Source of the DNA: RPQJ01 sp963748985
GTDB lineage: Bacteria; Pseudomonadota; Gammaproteobacteria; Steroidobacterales; Steroidobacteraceae
DNA length: 64,000 nt
Assembly (NCBI GenBank): GCA_963748985.1
Contig: CAVVKQ010000001.1
Span: 124,001-188,000, forward strand
Reading direction: 5' to 3'
Shown piece after piece: positions 44,350-53,495 of this stretch (positions are counted from its first letter, which is position 1; each line of letters opens with the position of its first letter). Position numbers and translations under genes: made by a program. The notes under the pieces are model-generated. The model was not told the origin of the DNA and did not search any database. It saw only the letters and a program-made list of their open reading frames with translations.

Positions 44350-44591
44350 CCAGCATCAAGACAGGGCGTTTTCCACGCCCAGGCCAACCTGCCTTCCCGG
44401 GCAAGGTGGCTCGCACCGCAAGGTGCGGATGCGGCCGGCAGGCAACGAAGCGGGTGCAAACTCACTGGACCCTCTGGCGCGTCATGCGGTGGAGGGTTTT
44501 TCGTTTGCGAAACCTCCCCCAGGACACGCCGCGAGACGCGCCTCGTCCTACCGGCCAGGTGGCAACGCCCGCAGGCCAGGAGGTTTTGAAC
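44350..44591 (+). ncRNA. Candidate structured leader RNA with competing hairpins
   Basis: This stretch of over 300 nt between genes holds no ORF with coding character but several hairpins: GGGCGT/ACGCCC (44364-44380), ACCTGCC/GGC-A-AGGT (44388-44407), CGCACC-GCAA-GGTGCG (about 44412-44427, a GNRA-type tetraloop), then ACCCTC (44469-44474) with GAGGGT (44492-44497) running into five T, a likely intrinsic terminator. A second hairpin, GGAGG...TTTCG (from 44491) with CGAAACCTCC (to 44517), uses the same GGAGGG and so excludes the terminator. That is the design of an attenuator or riboswitch; the ligand is unknown. Confidence 0.5.
44469..44501 (+). terminator. Intrinsic terminator within the leader
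   Basis: Stem ACCCTC (44469-44474) pairs with GAGGGT (44492-44497), with inner CGC/GCG, followed by TTTTT (44497-44501) and TCG. It lies about 90 nt before the next gene's start codon, and so could act conditionally on that gene. Confidence 0.6.
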
Positions 44592-45170
44592 ATGTCGATC
44601 CAGTCCCATCATGCCGTGGCTACGCGCTCGGCACGACAGCCGGTACGCGCCGACGTCGCGGCGCATCGCGCCCTGCTTCGCGCATTGATTCTTGCCGGCG
44701 CTCGCGCCGCCGCCCCAGCGGCTGTCACCGCTGCACTCATGCACTACTGGCAGGAGCTGCGGTTGGCCAGCGTGACGCAGCGACGCTGGGTCGTCGAAGA
44801 GTTGCGCGCGGCTGTGCGACGGGGCGAGACCACGGCCCGCGCCTGGCTGCCCGTCGCGATAGGCGAAACGGATCCGGGGCTGGTCCACGAAGCCGTGCTG
44901 GGCTACCTCGGCGGAACCCCCGTCAGCATCGAGCGCCGTGAACTGGCGGTGGGCGACGCGCTCGAATGGATTCGCCGCGGACTGGCGTTGAACCGGGTCG
45001 CCGTCTTCGTCGCGCTGCTGCAACTGCGGGACGTCACGATCAACGAGCGGCTGGCCGGTTTGCGGGGACGACTCAACGAAGCGGAAGCAACAGCGGTCTG
45101 GAGCGCGTTTGCCGATTGCGACGGCACACCCAGCGGTGATTTCATCGCCGAATGGCGGGCTTGCGTCTGA
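44592..45170 (+). CDS. Hypothetical protein behind the leader RNA
   Basis: Protein of 192 residues, Ala/Arg/Leu-rich and mostly helical by eye, with no signal peptide or transmembrane segment and no motif I recognise. Features are 'YWQELRLASVTQRRWVVEEL' near residue 51 and 'DALEWIRRGLALNRVAVFVA' near 118; two Cys occur near the C-terminus. The ATG at 44592 has GGAGG 9 nt upstream. Its position downstream of a terminator-containing leader suggests regulated expression. Confidence 0.6.
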   Translation: MSIQSHHAVATRSARQPVRADVAAHRALLRALILAGARAAAPAAVTAALMHYWQELRLASVTQRRWVVEELRAAVRRGETTARAWLPVAIGETDPGLVHEAVLGYLGGTPVSIERRELAVGDALEWIRRGLALNRVAVFVALLQLRDVTINERLAGLRGRLNEAEATAVWSAFADCDGTPSGDFIAEWRACV

Positions 45171-45182
45171 ATCGGACGGAGT

Positions 45183-47192
45183 TCACGGCGATGCGGTCAT
45201 GGCCACGGCCGTCGACGTTGCAGGACGCACGGCACGCTGCCAATCGTTCACCTCGCGCGGCTTGCGGTCCGCGAGCCACGCGAACACCAGCGCGTGCCAT
45301 GCCACGCGTTGCACGTAGGCGCGAGTTTCGTTGAACGGGATGTTCTCGACCCAGACGTCGAGATCCATCGGCGCAGCGGGTCGCCAGCGCCGCGCGGCGT
45401 TGGGCCCGGCGTTGTAACCGGCGGCAGCCAACGCCGTCTCGCCTTCGAAGCGCTGGACCAGGCTCGCCAGAAACTCGGACCCCAGCGGGATGTTCACGGC
45501 GGGCTTGACGAGCTGAGCGCGCGTCGGCTCGGGCAGGCCAGCGCGTCGTGCGGTTATGCGCGCCGTCTCCGGCAGCAGCTGCATCAGCCCGATTGCGCCG
45601 GCACCCGACGCTGCATCAGCGCGAAACAGGCTCTCCTGTCGGATGATCGCATAGATCAGTTCCTCGGCCAGTCCCGTGCGCCGGCTGGCGCTGCGAACGT
45701 CGGCGTCGAACGGCCGCGGGTACAGCAAGTCGTAATCGTTGAACAGCTTCTGGCGTGCCGCTGTCGCGATGGCCTGGTCGTGCCAGCCCCAGCGGGACGC
45801 GAGGCCCACGGCCTGCACCTGCCGCGAGGGCGGCAACTCGTCGTACGCGGCGCGCCATTCCGCTGTCGCCTCGGCGACCATGTCGCAATGCAGGAGTTCA
45901 CGTGTGCGGACGAAGGCGGCGTCGGCCGCCAGAGCATTCATCTCGGCCTCGCTGAGTGCGATCGGTTCGAGACGCGGCGTGAACTTGCGGTCCAGCCGTG
46001 CTGCCGCGTGCGCGGCATACCAGTTGTCGGTCGGGACGACGGCGGCATACAACTCGCGCGCCTGCGCAACGTCGCCGAGCTTTTCGCTCGCCCGCGCCGA
46101 CCAGTAAAGCCAGCGTGGCTGGTTGCGCAGGTCATCGGGCATCGCGGCGATTGCAGCCGCAGCTTCGCGCCAGTCACCGGCCCAGAGCGCGGCTCGCGTT
46201 TTCCACTCGTGAGCGCGCTCGTCGAAATCGTCCGCGTGCGCGAGACGAAAGAATTCGAGCGCGCGAGGATGACGACTCCACGACAGAGCGAGGGCGACGG
46301 ACAGGGCGTGAGGGCCTGCAGCGCGCTGGTCGAGTCCGCGAGACTGCGTCAAAGCAGGGAAGGCGACGGCTGCCGCCTCGGCGTCCGCGCGCGCGAAGCG
46401 TGACCAGCCGTCTGCGAGCGCTTGTGGCTCGACGCTTCTCGCCGGTTGTGCAATCAGCGCCGGAATCTCGCGCCCAGGCTGCTCGATCAGGGCGGCCCAC
46501 TGCAGCAGTGGTGCCGCGCGTGCAGCGGGCAGTGACTTTGCGAGGAATCGTGCGAGCCCGGCTTCGCCCGCTTCGAGCGCCAGGCGGGCACGTCGTTCGA
46601 CCATGACGTCACCCGGTCCACCCCGTGCGCGCCACCAGGCGAGCGCCGGATCGCAGGAGTCAGGCAGGCTCTTGGCGGTGAGCCACGTGTCGGTCAACTT
46701 TGACTCCAGCCCATCGACCTGGCCGAGTGCGACGCGCGCGGCGAGCCAATGGCAGCGCAGCGTGGATTGCGTGTCGCGGTCCTCGCGGTATTGCCCGACG
46801 TACGTCGACCAGGCCTGTCGCCCAGCGAGGTGGCCCAGCCACGCCGATCGCAGATTCCGTGTTACGGGCCGATCCCCCTGTTGCGAGAGAAAGGCGGCGA
46901 TCTCGTCGTCGAGCGGGAGTCGCGCGTCGCCGCCGGGCTGCGCCGCGAGGGGTCGTATCTGCGCCAGTTGCTGGCTCAGTCGCGCCGCCTGCAGATAGGG
47001 GTAGAGCGGGTAGCGCTGCAGGGCCTCGGAGTCGCCGCCGGCCGGGGCGAACGGGCCGGCAGTTACGGCAGCCATGGCCGCAACGAAGGCCTCGCGCGCG
47101 TGCTTCAGGGTGGCGTCGTCCGCGTGCGCGGATGGGACCAGCGCAAGCAGGGCGAAGAACAGCAGGGCAATGAGGCGGGGTGCGGTCTGCAT
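45183..47192 (-). CDS. slt: Soluble lytic murein transglycosylase, Slt70-like
   Basis: Periplasmic enzyme of 669 residues cleaving peptidoglycan glycan strands with formation of 1,6-anhydro-MurNAc. A signal peptide ends near 'PSAHA|DDA' (residue 25). A long alpha-superhelical U-domain (about 30-430) precedes the C-terminal lysozyme-like domain, with the catalytic Glu in 'YAIIRQESLFRADAASGAG' near residue 515 and 'AIGLMQLLPETAR' next, plus 'GSEFLASLVQRFEGETALAA' and 'AGYNAGPNAARRW' which are SLT motifs. The ATG at 47192 is used, since the longer upstream frame breaks the signal peptide. Confidence 0.92.
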   Translation of the reverse strand: MQTAPRLIALLFFALLALVPSAHADDATLKHAREAFVAAMAAVTAGPFAPAGGDSEALQRYPLYPYLQAARLSQQLAQIRPLAAQPGGDARLPLDDEIAAFLSQQGDRPVTRNLRSAWLGHLAGRQAWSTYVGQYREDRDTQSTLRCHWLAARVALGQVDGLESKLTDTWLTAKSLPDSCDPALAWWRARGGPGDVMVERRARLALEAGEAGLARFLAKSLPAARAAPLLQWAALIEQPGREIPALIAQPARSVEPQALADGWSRFARADAEAAAVAFPALTQSRGLDQRAAGPHALSVALALSWSRHPRALEFFRLAHADDFDERAHEWKTRAALWAGDWREAAAAIAAMPDDLRNQPRWLYWSARASEKLGDVAQARELYAAVVPTDNWYAAHAAARLDRKFTPRLEPIALSEAEMNALAADAAFVRTRELLHCDMVAEATAEWRAAYDELPPSRQVQAVGLASRWGWHDQAIATAARQKLFNDYDLLYPRPFDADVRSASRRTGLAEELIYAIIRQESLFRADAASGAGAIGLMQLLPETARITARRAGLPEPTRAQLVKPAVNIPLGSEFLASLVQRFEGETALAAAGYNAGPNAARRWRPAAPMDLDVWVENIPFNETRAYVQRVAWHALVFAWLADRKPREVNDWQRAVRPATSTAVAMTASP

Positions 47193-47282
47193 GAGGATCC
47201 ATCCGGGGTGCGACGGCAAGTTACCGCATTGCAATAAATGATTCGCCGCCATTCTCGCTGTTGTTACTCTCATACAACAAAC

Positions 47283-47309
47283 TTGACTGACGGTAAACTA
47301 GAATATACA
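47283..47309 (+). promoter_or_regulatory. Possible promoter for the second TonB receptor
   Basis: TTGACT (47283-47288) and TATACA (47304-47309) with a 15-nt spacer in an AT-rich patch; the spacing is short, so this is a weak assignment. Confidence 0.35.
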
Positions 47310-47390
47310 AGGGGTCGCAATGCCGGGTGGGGCGGGGCGACCATGCGCTTCGTGCAGCGGCGGAATCGACCATTCATTCGGGGGAATTAG

Positions 47391-49613
47391 ATGAACACTG
47401 CCTCTGGTAGTTCGATTGTCCTGCGCACGGCCGTCGTGCTGTCCCTTTTCGGCGCGGCCCCGCTGGCTGGCGCCGCGGACGCAAGGGATTCGCTTGCCCT
47501 CGAAGAGATCGTCGTCACCGCGACCAAGGTCGCCCAGGACATCGACAGCACGCCGGCGGCGATCACCGCCATCACGGCGGACGCGCTCGGCCCCGGCGGC
47601 ATCCGGGAAGTGCGCGACCTCGCGCTCTCGGTGCCGAACCTCTCGGTGGGCGACCAGTTCGGGGTAAACCGCACGTTTATCCGCGGCATCGGCATGACCA
47701 GCATCGACCTCGGTGCAGACGGCGCCGTGGCGTTCCTGCAGGACGGCGCGATGATCCCGCGCCCCTCGCACCAGCTCGCGGGCTTTTACGATCTTGAGCA
47801 GATCGAAGTGCTGCGTGGACCGCAGGGGACCCTGTACGGTCGCGGCGCGACCGCAGGCGTGGTCAACATGATCACCAGGAAGCCGACCGAAGATCTCGAC
47901 GGCTACTTGAACTACACGCTCGGCAATTACTCGGCGACCACTGTCGAAGGCGCGCTCGGTGGTCCGATCGGCGGCGAGACCGTGATGGGGCGCATCTCGG
48001 GCAAGGCCGACAAGCGTGAAGGCTATGGCCGGAACCTCACCACCGGCAAGCCGGTGGACAACCGTAATGCGCAGGCCGTCCGTGGCAGCCTGCGCTTCAA
48101 GCCGAGCGACACGCTCGACCTGGTGCTGATGGCCGACTACTTCCAGGAAGACGACTACAACTACGCCTTCCATTTCCTCGGCACGACCGTCGTGCCGGAA
48201 GACCAGCTTGCGCACAACCTGCTCGGCGGCCGGACGATCTTCGACTATTACGCCGACAGGGGCAGGAAACCCGACCAGCGCAACATCGTCTCGGACCAGG
48301 ATCCGATCAACGAGCGAGACGGCACGGCCGTCAGCGCGATCGTCGACTGGGACTTCGCTGACGGCTGGAACCTGAAGTCGATCACCGCCTGGCGCGATTT
48401 CAACCGCTTCCTGCGCGACGACCTCGATGGTTCCGACGTCGATATGTTCGGCCAGAACAACTACATCGAGGAGAGCGAGTCCTGGAGCCAGGACTTCACT
48501 GTCGCCGGCACGGCGGCCAACGTCGAATGGCTGATGGGTGCGAACTACTTCAGCGAGAAGATGCACGGTGAGGTGAAGGTGCCTCTCACCAATCTCGGTC
48601 TCGTTTTCGGACTGCCCGCTGATTTCTTCAACAGTGGCAACTACTGGCAGAACGGCGATGTCGACGTCGAGGCATACGGCCTGTTCGTGCAGGGCAGGTA
48701 TTCATTCACCGATGCGTTCGCCCTGACGCTGGGTGCGCGCTACAACTACGAGAAGCGTGAAGGCAGCGGCTCGTTCATCTTCGATGCGCTCGGCGTCAAC
48801 GTGCCGACGGATCGCGAGAAGTCATGGGACAAGGTCACGCCCAAGGTGCTGCTCGAGTACAAGACCTCCAACGAAGGCCTGGCCTACCTGCAGTTCACCC
48901 AGGGCTTCAAATCGGGCGTGATCAACATCGGCAGCCTCAACGAAGTCATCGATCCCGAATTCGTCGATGCCTATGAAATCGGCTACAAGATGCCCTTCGC
49001 CGACGATCGTGCATCGCTGCGAGCGGCTGCGTTCTTCTACGACTACACCGACCTGCAGGTCGGCTTCGTCAACGAGCAGAGCGTGGTGGAGACGGTCAAT
49101 GCCGCGTCGGCCGAGATCATGGGCGTCGAAGTCGAGTTGTTCGCGCGCTTCACGGAAGGGCTGTCTGGAAACCTCTCGGGCACGTGGCTCGATGCGACGT
49201 ACACGGAGTTCGTGACGGGCGACTACCGGCAGAACTTCGAGCAGGTCGACCTCTCGGGCAACTACCTGCAGAACGCGCCGAAGTACACGCTGAATGGCGT
49301 ACTCGACTATCGCCGGCCGGTCACGGCGACCGGTGCCTTTGTCGGCCGCATCGAAGCTTCGTACCAGGACAAGGTGTACTTCACCGAGTTCAACAACTCG
49401 GACGCGGAGCAGGACGCCTATGGCCTGCTCAACCTGATGGCCGGCTACGAAGGCGGCGACGGCAAATGGAGGGTCACCGGCTGGGTCCGCAACGCGACCG
49501 ACGAGTTCGTCTACAGCAACAACATCATCACGGCGCCACTGTACGGCAGCGTCCGCGTGGGTTCGCTGCTGCCGCCGCGCACCTACGGCCTGACCCTCGC
49601 CCTCAATTTCTGA
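47391..49613 (+). CDS. TonB-dependent outer-membrane receptor
   Basis: Outer-membrane beta-barrel transporter of 740 residues. A signal peptide ends at 'PLAGAA|DAR' (residue 26), and the TonB box-like 'LEEIVVTATKVAQDIDSTPA' follows near 34. The plug has 'IREVRDLALSVPNLSVG' and 'LRGPQGTLYGRGATAGVVNM' near 140; strands continue to the C-terminal 'PPRTYGLTLALNF' with terminal Phe. GGGGGAA precedes the ATG at 47391. It is the first gene of the region that encodes MBL, P450, SDR and acyl-CoA enzymes, so it may import the substrate of that pathway (inference). Confidence 0.92.
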   Translation: MNTASGSSIVLRTAVVLSLFGAAPLAGAADARDSLALEEIVVTATKVAQDIDSTPAAITAITADALGPGGIREVRDLALSVPNLSVGDQFGVNRTFIRGIGMTSIDLGADGAVAFLQDGAMIPRPSHQLAGFYDLEQIEVLRGPQGTLYGRGATAGVVNMITRKPTEDLDGYLNYTLGNYSATTVEGALGGPIGGETVMGRISGKADKREGYGRNLTTGKPVDNRNAQAVRGSLRFKPSDTLDLVLMADYFQEDDYNYAFHFLGTTVVPEDQLAHNLLGGRTIFDYYADRGRKPDQRNIVSDQDPINERDGTAVSAIVDWDFADGWNLKSITAWRDFNRFLRDDLDGSDVDMFGQNNYIEESESWSQDFTVAGTAANVEWLMGANYFSEKMHGEVKVPLTNLGLVFGLPADFFNSGNYWQNGDVDVEAYGLFVQGRYSFTDAFALTLGARYNYEKREGSGSFIFDALGVNVPTDREKSWDKVTPKVLLEYKTSNEGLAYLQFTQGFKSGVINIGSLNEVIDPEFVDAYEIGYKMPFADDRASLRAAAFFYDYTDLQVGFVNEQSVVETVNAASAEIMGVEVELFARFTEGLSGNLSGTWLDATYTEFVTGDYRQNFEQVDLSGNYLQNAPKYTLNGVLDYRRPVTATGAFVGRIEASYQDKVYFTEFNNSDAEQDAYGLLNLMAGYEGGDGKWRVTGWVRNATDEFVYSNNIITAPLYGSVRVGSLLPPRTYGLTLALNF

Positions 49614-49634
49614 CGGCGGGCGGGGCCGGCCGCG

Positions 49635-50525
49635 ATGCTGCGCATCGGCGACGTGCGGGTACATCACGTCGAGGAGTGGCAGGGGAATTTCCTGCCACCC
49701 TCGGTGTTCTTCGTCGGCTACGACGAGGCTACCTTTCGCAGTTTCGCGCCGGGGCTGACACCGCAGTACTACCGCGACGACGCGGACAGCATCTATGCGT
49801 TCCTGCAGAGCTGGATCCTCGAGGTCGACGGCCTCAGGGTCCTGTACGACACGGGGGCAGGCAATGCCAAGGAGCGGCCTGGTATTCCGATCTTCGGCGG
49901 TCTCGACACGCCATTCCTCACGCGGATGGCGGCTGCGGGCTTCGCACCGGAGGACATCGACGTCGTCATCTGCTCGCACCTGCACATCGACCACGTCGGC
50001 TGGAATACGCAATTGCACGCGGGACGCTGGGTGCCGACGTTTCCGAACGCCCGCTATCTCCTGTCCGCGATTGAACGCGACTACTGGGATCCGCAAGGCC
50101 AGGGCGCCCGCCCAACCGAAGCTGGCGCGATCGTGAACACCAACGTTTTCGAAGATAGCGTGCAGCCGCTGCTCGACGCGGGCATCGCAGAACTGGTTGG
50201 CGAGGGGTACCGAGTCAGCGAGTCGATCACGCTGCGGCTCGGACCGGGCCACACGCCGGGCCACCTGATCATGGACGTGCGTTCCGCCGGTGACAGCGCG
50301 CTGTTCGTCGCGGACATCCTGCATCACCCGGCGCAGGTGTATTGCCCTGACTGGAACAGCCCGTACTGCGAGGATCAGCCGCAAGCCCGTCGGACGCGTC
50401 GGCGCGTGCTGGAAGATGCCGCCGATCGCAATACGCTGGTCGTCCCGGCTCACTTCGGCGGCGTGCACTGCTGCCGTGTGCGTCGCCGCGGCGACGCGTT
50501 CGAACCCATTTTCGAGCTGCCATGA
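49635..50525 (+). CDS. MBL-fold metallo-hydrolase
   Basis: Metallo-beta-lactamase-fold hydrolase of 296 residues, cytoplasmic by lack of a signal peptide. Zinc ligands are in 'CSHLHIDHVGWN' (HxHxDH, residues 115-120), 'GPGHTPGHLIMDV' near 208 and 'FVADILHHPAQV' near 227, and 'VVPAHFGGVHC' near 279. This AHL-lactonase/quorum-quenching-like group also contains lactonases and other ester hydrolases, so ring opening of a lactone in the catabolic region is possible. Its stop overlaps the P450 start (ATGA). Confidence 0.88.
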   Translation: MLRIGDVRVHHVEEWQGNFLPPSVFFVGYDEATFRSFAPGLTPQYYRDDADSIYAFLQSWILEVDGLRVLYDTGAGNAKERPGIPIFGGLDTPFLTRMAAAGFAPEDIDVVICSHLHIDHVGWNTQLHAGRWVPTFPNARYLLSAIERDYWDPQGQGARPTEAGAIVNTNVFEDSVQPLLDAGIAELVGEGYRVSESITLRLGPGHTPGHLIMDVRSAGDSALFVADILHHPAQVYCPDWNSPYCEDQPQARRTRRRVLEDAADRNTLVVPAHFGGVHCCRVRRRGDAFEPIFELP

Positions 50526-51778
50526 ACGCGACCGCACCGCTCGACGCCGGCTATCGTTTCGATCCGGCCGATCCCGAGCTCATCCGTAATCCCTACCGGC
50601 CGTACTACGAATACCTGCGCGGCCTGCCGGGCCTGCACAAGGCGGCGACCGAGTATTACGTGGCATCGCGCTACGCCGACGTGCGCGAGGTGATCACGAA
50701 CCACGCTGCCTTCGGGCAGGGCAACTTCGTCCACAACATCCAGCTGTACTACGGCCCGGACTTCGATGTCATGGCCCACTCGTCGTACCGCTGGCTCTCC
50801 GAAGTGTTCGTGATGCAGGACCCGCCCGCCCACACGCGACTGCGCAAGCTCGTGGCGTTCGCACTCACGCCCAGGCGCGTCGCTGCGATGCAGCCGCGGA
50901 TCCAGGAGATCGTCGACGGATTGATCGACGCGATGCTGGCCAGGGGCGAGATCGAGCTGCTCTGGGACTTTGCTTACCAGCTGCCGACGCTCGTGATGTG
51001 CGACATGCTCGGTCTCGCAGGCGACGAGCGCTCGCCGGCCAGTCTTGCGCAGCTGACACGGGCCGTGGCCGAGTCGTTCATCGTGTTCGAGACGCGCGCG
51101 CTCGAACCCGGGTTGCTCGCACAGGCCGACGCGCAGATGGACTTCCTCAATGATTTCTTCGGCCGGATCTATGACCGCAAGCGCGCCGACCCGCAGGACG
51201 ACCTGACCAGCGCGCTCGTGCACGCGACGGACGAGGACGGCTCTGCGCTGACCAGGGACGAGGTCGCGAACGTGATCGTCGCGATGTTCGGCGCCGGTTT
51301 TGAGACCACGGCGCACATGATTGGCAACGGCATGCTTGCAATGCACCGGGCACCGGGGCAATGGCAGGCCCTGGTCGCAAACCCGGAAGAGATCGCACCG
51401 CGCGCAGTCGATGAAGTGCTGCGCTTCGAATCGTCGCTGCAGGGCACCTACCGCACAGCGCTGCAGCCAGCAGTGGTTGGTGGTTTCAGTGTGAAACCGG
51501 GCGAGCGCGTGCTGTGTCTGCTCGGCTCGGCCAATCGTGATCCGTCCGTGTTCGAACGCGCTGACATGATGGACGTTACGCGCAAGGACTCACGCATGCT
51601 GTCGTTTGGCGGCGGCATCCACCACTGCATCGGGCAGCAACTGGCGCGACTCGAAGGTCGCGTCGCATTCACGTCGCTCGCCCGGCGCCTGCCAGAGATC
51701 GAAGTCGACGTCGCGCGCGCCGTGTGGCGGGCGGGATTCCTGTTTCGCGGCCTGACCGAATTGCGCTGCCGGGCCTGA
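50522..51778 (+). CDS. Cytochrome P450
   Basis: Soluble bacterial class I cytochrome P450 of 418 residues, catalysing hydroxylation with ferredoxin and reductase from elsewhere. The oxygen-activation helix is 'MFGAGFETTAHMIG' (A/G-G-x-E-T-T) near residue 258, the ExxR motif is 'EVLRFES' near 300, and the haem loop is 'SFGGGIHHCIGQQLAR' with the Cys ligand near 369. 'MQDPPAHTRLRKLVAFALTP' near 100 is the usual bacterial C-helix block. No ferredoxin gene is next to it. Co-translation with the MBL hydrolase suggests sequential steps. Confidence 0.92.
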   Translation: MNATAPLDAGYRFDPADPELIRNPYRPYYEYLRGLPGLHKAATEYYVASRYADVREVITNHAAFGQGNFVHNIQLYYGPDFDVMAHSSYRWLSEVFVMQDPPAHTRLRKLVAFALTPRRVAAMQPRIQEIVDGLIDAMLARGEIELLWDFAYQLPTLVMCDMLGLAGDERSPASLAQLTRAVAESFIVFETRALEPGLLAQADAQMDFLNDFFGRIYDRKRADPQDDLTSALVHATDEDGSALTRDEVANVIVAMFGAGFETTAHMIGNGMLAMHRAPGQWQALVANPEEIAPRAVDEVLRFESSLQGTYRTALQPAVVGGFSVKPGERVLCLLGSANRDPSVFERADMMDVTRKDSRMLSFGGGIHHCIGQQLARLEGRVAFTSLARRLPEIEVDVARAVWRAGFLFRGLTELRCRA

Positions 51779-51791
51779 GCGGCGATCCCGC

Positions 51792-52586
51792 TCACTTCCG
51801 GTTCAGGAATGCCTGCATCCGGGCGCGGAAGCCCTCGGTGCCGCTCAGCAGCGACTGCTGCCGGTCTTCGTTGGCGATCGCGGACTCGATGCCCGGCGCG
51901 TCGATGCCGACCTGCAGTCCCTGCTTGGTCAGCGCGAGGCCGAGCGGATCCGCCTGCAGCAGCGATTCCACGGTCTTCGCGCCGACGGCCTCGAGTTCGG
52001 CTGCCGGCACGACCGCCGTAACGAACCCGAGTGCGGCAGCGCGCGTCGCGTCGAGAAACGACCCCGTCATCAGCATCTCCGCCGCGACCGACGTTCCTAC
52101 CGCACGGGGTAGCAGGTAGCTCATGCCGACGTCGCAGCCACTCAGGCCCACCTTGATGAAGGCCGCATTCATGCGCGCTTCCGGTGTGCACAGCCGGATG
52201 TCGGCAGCGAGGGCCAGTGCAAAGCCACCGCCGGAGGCCGCGCCCTGCACCAGGCAGACGATCGGCTGCGGACAGCGACGCATCGAAACGAAGATGCTGC
52301 TCAGGCGTTGCTGGAAGCGCAGGCGGGCCGCCGTGTCGAGTTCCTCGATCAGGCCCGTCATCTCGCGCAGGTCGAGGCCGACACAGAACGCCCTGCCCGT
52401 CGCGCGCAACACGATCACCCGCGTCTGCTCGTCGTGCACACGTGCGCCGAAGTACTCCGCGAGCTCGGCGATCATGCGCGCGTTCATCGCGTTTAGTGCA
52501 TCGGGCCGGTCCAGCGTCAGCCAGTCGACGTCGCCGCGCCGCTCGACACGGAAGGTTTCGTACGGGGAATCTGCGCTCGTGTCCAT
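51792..52586 (-). CDS. Enoyl-CoA hydratase/isomerase family protein
   Basis: Cytoplasmic crotonase-fold protein of 264 residues. The oxyanion-hole region 'RAFCVGLDLREMTGLIEEL' near residue 69 and 'VQGAASGGGFALALAADIRL' near 113, then 'AFIKVGLSGCDVGMSYLLPR' near 143 belong to the family; the usual Glu-Glu pair of hydratases is not clearly conserved (Lys or Asp at these places), so it may be an isomerase or hydrolase. It is 13 nt downstream of the SDR gene on the same strand and convergent to the P450. Confidence 0.85.
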   Translation of the reverse strand: MDTSADSPYETFRVERRGDVDWLTLDRPDALNAMNARMIAELAEYFGARVHDEQTRVIVLRATGRAFCVGLDLREMTGLIEELDTAARLRFQQRLSSIFVSMRRCPQPIVCLVQGAASGGGFALALAADIRLCTPEARMNAAFIKVGLSGCDVGMSYLLPRAVGTSVAAEMLMTGSFLDATRAAALGFVTAVVPAAELEAVGAKTVESLLQADPLGLALTKQGLQVGIDAPGIESAIANEDRQQSLLSGTEGFRARMQAFLNRK

Positions 52587-52599
52587 GGTCGTCCTGCCG

Positions 52600-53400
52600 T
52601 CAGGTCTGCGCGAGCACGCCGCCGTCGAGCGGGATGACGTTGCCGGTCATGTACGAACTCGCCCGCGAGCCGAGGTAGAGCGCGAGCGCGCCGATATCGT
52701 CCTTCGAGCCTTCGCGCCCGAGCGGGATGGTCTTGCGCATCTCCGCCATGCGCTCTTCGTTGCTGGTCATGAAGTGCGTCATCTTCGACGGGAAAAAGCC
52801 CGGCGCGATCGCGTTCACGAGGATGCCGCGCGGGGCCAGTTCCGCCGCCAGAACTTTGGTGAGCTGGTGGATCGCGGCCTTGCTCGCCGCGTACGACCAT
52901 GCGCGCAACACCTGGCTGGTCACGCCGTACACGGAACCGATGTTGATGACTCGGGCAGGGTCGCCTGTGGTTGCCGCGGCTTGCAGCTTCGCGAGGAACG
53001 CCTGGACCAGCATGAACGGGGCCTTGACGTTGACACCCATCACCGAATCCCAGGCTTCGGCCGGAAACTTCTCAACCGACGATCCCCAGGTGATACCTGC
53101 GTTGTTGATCAGGACGTGCAGCTTGTCCTCGTCCTTGAGCGCAGCGCGCAGTGCCTCGACACCTTCAGGCGTGGCCACGTCGCCCTGGACGGTCCGCACG
53201 TCGCCGTATGCTGCCAGCTCCTGCCGGGCTGCTTCGAGCTGCACGGGCTTGCGTCCAGTGATGTACACGCGCGCGCCACAGCGCAGGTAGGCCTCCGCCA
53301 TCGCGAGGCCAAGGCCCGACGAACCGCCGGTGATCACGGCGGTCTTGCCCGCGACGGAAAAGAGGTCGGCGTATGGATTCTGTGGCTGGTTCTGCGGCAT
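52600..53400 (-). CDS. SDR family oxidoreductase
   Basis: Short-chain dehydrogenase/reductase of 266 residues. The cofactor loop is 'VITGGSSGLGLAMAEAYLRC' near residue 22 (TGxxxGxG), NNAG near 98 ('LINNAGITWGSS'), and the catalytic Ser-Tyr-Lys are in 'INIGSVYG' and 'WSYAASKAAIHQL' near 150-170. It probably uses NAD(P)H to reduce or oxidise a hydroxy/oxo group. The ATG at 53400 is used. The divergent promoter region with the mutase genes contains a palindrome. Confidence 0.9.
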   Translation of the reverse strand: MPQNQPQNPYADLFSVAGKTAVITGGSSGLGLAMAEAYLRCGARVYITGRKPVQLEAARQELAAYGDVRTVQGDVATPEGVEALRAALKDEDKLHVLINNAGITWGSSVEKFPAEAWDSVMGVNVKAPFMLVQAFLAKLQAAATTGDPARVINIGSVYGVTSQVLRAWSYAASKAAIHQLTKVLAAELAPRGILVNAIAPGFFPSKMTHFMTSNEERMAEMRKTIPLGREGSKDDIGALALYLGSRASSYMTGNVIPLDGGVLAQT

Positions 53401-53453
53401 GTCGGGCCCCCGGATTGACCAATAACTATAAAACAAAACCTCTGGTAGATTTT

Positions 53454-53468
53454 TTATACCATTAGTAT
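53454..53468. promoter_or_regulatory. Palindrome in the SDR-mutase divergent region, possible operator
   Basis: TATAC (53454-53458) and GTATA (53464-53468) are inverted around CATTA, inside an unusually AT-rich stretch (53410-53470) between divergent genes. A TATACT at 53465-53470 could be the -10 box of the mutase promoter, so a bound protein would block it. A TetR gene lies 6 kb away. Confidence 0.4.
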
Positions 53469-53495
53469 ACTCGGGCGCACGGAGCCAAACGACCC

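Noticed and set aside
44350..44510. Leader compared with known riboswitches (c-di-GMP-I, TPP, cobalamin, glycine, SAM) and with SRP and 6S RNA
   Set aside because: None of the conserved cores could be found by eye, so I only call it an unassigned structured leader.
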